From Pseudomonadota bacterium (GTDB taxonomy: Bacteria; Pseudomonadota; Alphaproteobacteria; UBA8366; JADFVY01): 6,521 nucleotides of DNA. Both the position numbers and the translations under genes were made by a program. This document shows positions 3,626 through 6,521 of the stretch, in pieces. Location of the stretch: positions 1 to 6,521 of the forward strand of contig DAOVHN010000149.1 in the NCBI GenBank assembly GCA_030671915.1, given 5' to 3'. The notes under the pieces were generated by a model that ran no database searches, was not told where the DNA came from, and saw only the letters and a program-made list of their open reading frames with translations. How positions within the stretch are numbered: the stretch's first letter is position 1; each line of letters starts with the position of its first letter.

Positions 3626-5572
3626 ATGGAGAACCCGTTGACTCGCCGTCAGATCGCCCTCTACGGTGCCTGGAAATCACCCATCACCGCCGATTCGATA
3701 AGCGGCGGAAGCATCGGATTCGCCCAGGTGGAGCTGGATGGCGAGGACGTCTACTGGCTGGAGCAGCGCCCGGCGGAGGCCGGCCGGGTCGCCATCATGC
3801 GGCGCGCCGCCGACGGTGAACTCAGCGAGGTCATCCCGGCCGAATTCAGCGCGCGTAGCCGCGTCCATGAATATGGCGGCGGTTCCTTCATCGTGCGTGG
3901 CGGCGCGATCTGGTTCACGAGCAATGCCGATCAGCGCGTCTGGATGGCCGAACCGGGCAGTGCGCCCCGGCCGCTGACGCCCGAGGGCAAGACCCGCCAT
4001 GCGGACTTCACCGTGGACGCCGCGCGGCGGCGGCTGATCTGCGTCTGCGAGGATCATGACCGAGAGGGCGAGCCGGAAAACCTGCTGGTACTGATTACCT
4101 TCGATGGCGGGCACGTAACACTGCATCGCGGGCGCGATTTCTATGGTGCGCCGCGCCTGTCGCCGGACGGGAGCCGGCTGGCCTGGGTCTGCTGGGACCA
4201 CCCCAACATGCCCTGGGAGGGGACCGAACTGTGGGTCGCCGATCTGGGCGGGGATTCGCGGCTGGGCAATGCGCGGCGCGTGGCCGGCGGGCCGACGGAA
4301 TCAATCTTCCAGCCCGAATGGTCACCGGACGGCCAGTTGCATTTCGTGTCCGACCGGACCGGCTGGTGGAATCTCTACCGTTGGACGGGCAGGGCAGAGG
4401 AGGCCGAGGCACTCTGCCCCATGGAGGCCGAAAGCGGCCAGGGTTTCTGGCAGTTCGGTATGGCGACATACGGGTTCACGGGTGACGGCGATATCGTCAT
4501 GGCGGTGGCCGAGCAAGGCGAGTGGCGGCTGTGCCGGCTGCCGCCGGGGGAAAATACGCCGCACGATATCGATCTGCCTTTCGCGGATTACTATGGCGTC
4601 CGGGCGGGTGGGGGCAGGGTGGCCTTCATCGCCGCCGGTGACCGCGAGCCCTCGTCGGTCGTGCTTTATGACGCCGCCGCCGATAGCCACGAGGCGATCA
4701 AGCAGTCTTCGGCGATTGCCATCGATCCGGGCTACCTGTCGGCGCCCGAGGCGGTGAGTTTCCCGACCGGCGGCGGCGATACCGCGCACGGGTTCCTCTA
4801 TATGCCGGCGAACCGCGATTTCGCGTCGCCTGACGGGGAATTGCCGCCGCTGATCGTCAAGGGGCATGGCGGCCCCACCTCCCAGGCGCGGCGCGGGCTG
4901 AATCTGAAGATTCAGTACTGGACCAGCCGCGGCTTCGCCTATCTGGACGTCAATTATCGCGGATCGACGGGGTTCGGCACGGAATATCGCCGGAAGCTGG
5001 ACGGGCAGTGGGGCGTGGCGGATGTCGAGGATTGTGTCGCCGGCGCGCGCCGGCTCGCCGAACAGGGCCGGGTCGACGGCGACCGGCTGCTGATATCGGG
5101 CGGCAGCGCCGGGGGCTACACGGTATTGGCGGCGCTGACCTTCCACGATGTTTTCAAGGCCGGGGCCAGCCATTACGGCATCGGCGACCTGATGGCGCTG
5201 GCCGACGATACCCACAAGTTCGAAAGCCGCTATGTCGACCGGCTGGTCGGCCCGCTGCCCGAGGCCGAAGCCCTGTGGCGCGACCGCTCGCCGATCAACC
5301 ATACCGACAGGCTGAATTGCCCGGTGATCTTCTTCCAAGGGCTGGACGATAAAGTAGTGCCGCCGAACCAGGCCGAAGCCATGGTCGCCGCATTGCGCGC
5401 CAAGGGCATCCCCGTCGCCTATGTGCCGTTCGAGGGCGAGGGCCACGGCTTCGGCAAGGCCGAAAACATCAAGCGCGCCCTGGAGGGAGAACTGTATTTC
5501 TACGGTCGTGTTTTCGGGTTCGATCCGGCCGACGAGATCGAGCCGGTGGAGATAGAGAATCTGGCGGAATAG
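3626..5572 (+). CDS. S9-family serine peptidase (prolyl oligopeptidase / acylaminoacyl-peptidase type), 648 aa
   Basis: Hydrolyses short peptides, probably as a dipeptidyl- or acylaminoacyl-peptidase; no signal peptide is visible, so it should be cytosolic. Seen: an N-terminal beta-propeller region (about 20-375) with propeller-type repeats such as GAPRLSPDGSRLAWVCWDHP at 174-193 and FQPEWSPDGQLHFVSDRTGW at 228-247. The alpha/beta-hydrolase domain follows (about 385-630): VKGHGGPTSQ at 411-420 (oxyanion region), NYRGSTGFG at 443-451, nucleophile motif GGSAGG with Ser494, Asp574 in QGLDDKVVPP and His607 in GEGHGFG. Triad order and spacing are those of family S9, and the length is normal. The best fit is the S9C-like group. 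Start: ATG 3626 has no Shine-Dalgarno sequence, whereas TTG 3638 (codon 5) is preceded by GGAGA at 3628-3632 with 5 nt spacing and would give an N-terminus beginning MTRRQIALYG, like many relatives; the true start may be 3638. Convergent with the HEAT gene, 4 nt between stops. Specificity is not deducible. Confidence 0.95.
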   Translation: MENPLTRRQIALYGAWKSPITADSISGGSIGFAQVELDGEDVYWLEQRPAEAGRVAIMRRAADGELSEVIPAEFSARSRVHEYGGGSFIVRGGAIWFTSNADQRVWMAEPGSAPRPLTPEGKTRHADFTVDAARRRLICVCEDHDREGEPENLLVLITFDGGHVTLHRGRDFYGAPRLSPDGSRLAWVCWDHPNMPWEGTELWVADLGGDSRLGNARRVAGGPTESIFQPEWSPDGQLHFVSDRTGWWNLYRWTGRAEEAEALCPMEAESGQGFWQFGMATYGFTGDGDIVMAVAEQGEWRLCRLPPGENTPHDIDLPFADYYGVRAGGGRVAFIAAGDREPSSVVLYDAAADSHEAIKQSSAIAIDPGYLSAPEAVSFPTGGGDTAHGFLYMPANRDFASPDGELPPLIVKGHGGPTSQARRGLNLKIQYWTSRGFAYLDVNYRGSTGFGTEYRRKLDGQWGVADVEDCVAGARRLAEQGRVDGDRLLISGGSAGGYTVLAALTFHDVFKAGASHYGIGDLMALADDTHKFESRYVDRLVGPLPEAEALWRDRSPINHTDRLNCPVIFFQGLDDKVVPPNQAEAMVAALRAKGIPVAYVPFEGEGHGFGKAENIKRALEGELYFYGRVFGFDPADEIEPVEIENLAE

Positions 5573-5576
5573 GGCG

Positions 5577-6521
5577 TTAGCCGTGCGGTTGGCCCGCCAG
5601 TTCGTCCAGATACTCCTGCCCGGACTCTTCCTCCGCGCCCTCAACGCCGTGGTGGCCGCAGTTACCTGCGTGGAGTCTGTGATTGTCCAGTGCCTCCGAG
5701 ACGCCGTTGAAATCCTCGCCCTTGGCCTTCAGGATGGTTTTCAGCGCCTCATAGGCTTCGAGCTGGACCATCTCGTCCGGGTCTTCCAGCGCCGCCAGCA
5801 GGGCGTCCGCGGCGGGTTCGGCCGCTATGCCCATCTGTCCCAGCGCCCAGGCGGCCTGCGCCCGTACATCCGCGTCCGGGTCGGTTTCCAGTACCGCCGT
5901 CAGCGGCGGCACCGCCCGCGCGCCCTGTTCCTCGCCCATATTGCCCAGCGCCCAGGCCGCGCTATGCCTGATGTCGCTCGACTCGTCGGCCAGCGCGATT
6001 TCGATCGCGGAGACGGCCTCCGCCGCCTCGGGGCCCAACTGTCCGAGCGCCAGGACCGCGTCGGCGCGGGTATCTGCGTCTTGGGCGGTTAGAAAATCGG
6101 CCAGCCTGGCGATGCTGCCTTCGGGCAGTTCGGCGCCGGTCTGGACGAGGGCCGACAGTGCCGCCGCCCGGACACCCGGCTCCGAATCCTCCAGCGCCGC
6201 GACCAGGGCGTCTTCGGCCTCGATCTCCAGATAACCGATATTGCCGAGCACCCGCGCGGCGAGCTGCCGGGATTTCGCATCGCCCGAGTCGAGCTGCTCC
6301 AGGATCGCCGGCAATACGGCTTCCGCCGCCGGCCCGATCTGCGAAAGCGCATCCAGCGCGGTGTGCCGCATGGCCTCGTCCCCATCCCGCGCCGCATCGC
6401 CGAGCGCGTTCACCGCCGCTGGCGATGAGGCGTACAGGCCGCCCAGCGTTTTGGCCGCGGCGACCCTGTTGGGCATGTCCGGATTCGCAACCATATCGAC
6501 CAGGAAGGGAATGGCGGCCTC
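5577..6521 (-). CDS. HEAT-repeat protein, C-terminal part (5' end beyond right edge), at least 314 aa
   Basis: Seen: the minus frame is open from base 6521 to TAA at 5579-5577. An ATG at 6494 is inside a repeat (EAAIPFLVDMVANPD precedes and spans it), so the real start lies outside the window. About eight tandem helical repeats of 31-36 residues fill the first 260 residues, each with the HEAT/PBS-lyase-like signature: a hydrophobic helix, an acidic turn (such as LEDSEPGVRAAALSAL, LADESSDIRHSAAWALGNMG, DPDADVRAQAAWALGQMG), then a second helix ending in G. Known: such arrays form superhelical protein-binding scaffolds; some relatives serve phycobilin lyases, but nothing here implies that. After the repeats comes an acidic tail of about 45 residues holding H-x2-H-x3-C-x-H-H (window residues 281-291) and ending GQEYLDELAGQPHG. 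The tail motif could bind metal (inference). No partner gene is visible. Confidence 0.93.
   Translation of the reverse strand, partial: EAAIPFLVDMVANPDMPNRVAAAKTLGGLYASSPAAVNALGDAARDGDEAMRHTALDALSQIGPAAEAVLPAILEQLDSGDAKSRQLAARVLGNIGYLEIEAEDALVAALEDSEPGVRAAALSALVQTGAELPEGSIARLADFLTAQDADTRADAVLALGQLGPEAAEAVSAIEIALADESSDIRHSAAWALGNMGEEQGARAVPPLTAVLETDPDADVRAQAAWALGQMGIAAEPAADALLAALEDPDEMVQLEAYEALKTILKAKGEDFNGVSEALDNHRLHAGNCGHHGVEGAEEESGQEYLDELAGQPHG

Noticed and set aside
4143..4757. Plus-strand open frame (204 codons) inside the peptidase gene
   Set aside because: Out-of-frame shadow rich in R, S, G and P with no domain pattern.
4322..5644. Long minus-strand open frame (440 codons) opposite the S9 peptidase
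   Set aside because: It is antisense to a peptidase with an intact triad and full-length family match; its composition (many R, G, A, H) is the usual shadow of GC-rich coding DNA. It also overlaps the end of the HEAT gene.

Overview
This is a GC-rich (by eye well above 60%), densely coded bacterial chromosomal window. Gene content and protein style (EamA-type exporter, sterol-desaturase-family N-terminus, S9C-like peptidase whose N-terminus resembles alphaproteobacterial homologues, several small exported hypothetical proteins) suggest an alphaproteobacterium, perhaps of the Rhodospirillales. That placement is inference; there is no rRNA or other marker here. I see no transposase, integrase, tRNA, CRISPR array or phage gene.

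Layout. Bases 1-1099 hold a two-gene minus-strand operon: a complete ten-helix DMT/EamA transporter (203-1099), then 13 nt later the first 63 codons of a sterol desaturase/fatty acid hydroxylase-family membrane protein that runs off the left edge. Bases 1100-1485 form a long, partly AT-rich gap. It contains a palindromic operator candidate just before the transporter, a textbook Rho-independent terminator facing minus that belongs to no visible gene (so a roughly 155-nt minus-strand small RNA is plausible), and an inverted repeat. Next come a small plus-strand lipoprotein (1486-1848) and, convergent with it, a 131-residue single-pass membrane protein with six extracytoplasmic cysteines (1919-2314, minus), preceded by a possible 19-codon overlapping upstream ORF. 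A 52-codon plus-strand gene with an excellent Shine-Dalgarno sequence lies at 2511-2669. It converges across a GC-rich hairpin with a secreted 265-residue hypothetical protein (2696-3493, minus). That gene is divergent from a full-length S9-family serine peptidase (3626-5572, plus). The peptidase ends four bases from the stop of a convergent HEAT-repeat protein (5577-6521, minus) that runs off the right edge.

How the genes work together. Only the transporter/desaturase pair looks co-transcribed. The rest alternate in strand and appear to be independent single-gene units: envelope-associated small proteins, a probably cytosolic peptidase, and a scaffold-type repeat protein. I found no convincing new multi-gene system. 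The best leads are the orphan terminator/small-RNA candidate, the 52-residue protein, the six-cysteine membrane protein with its overlapping uORF, and the His/Cys-rich tail of the HEAT protein.
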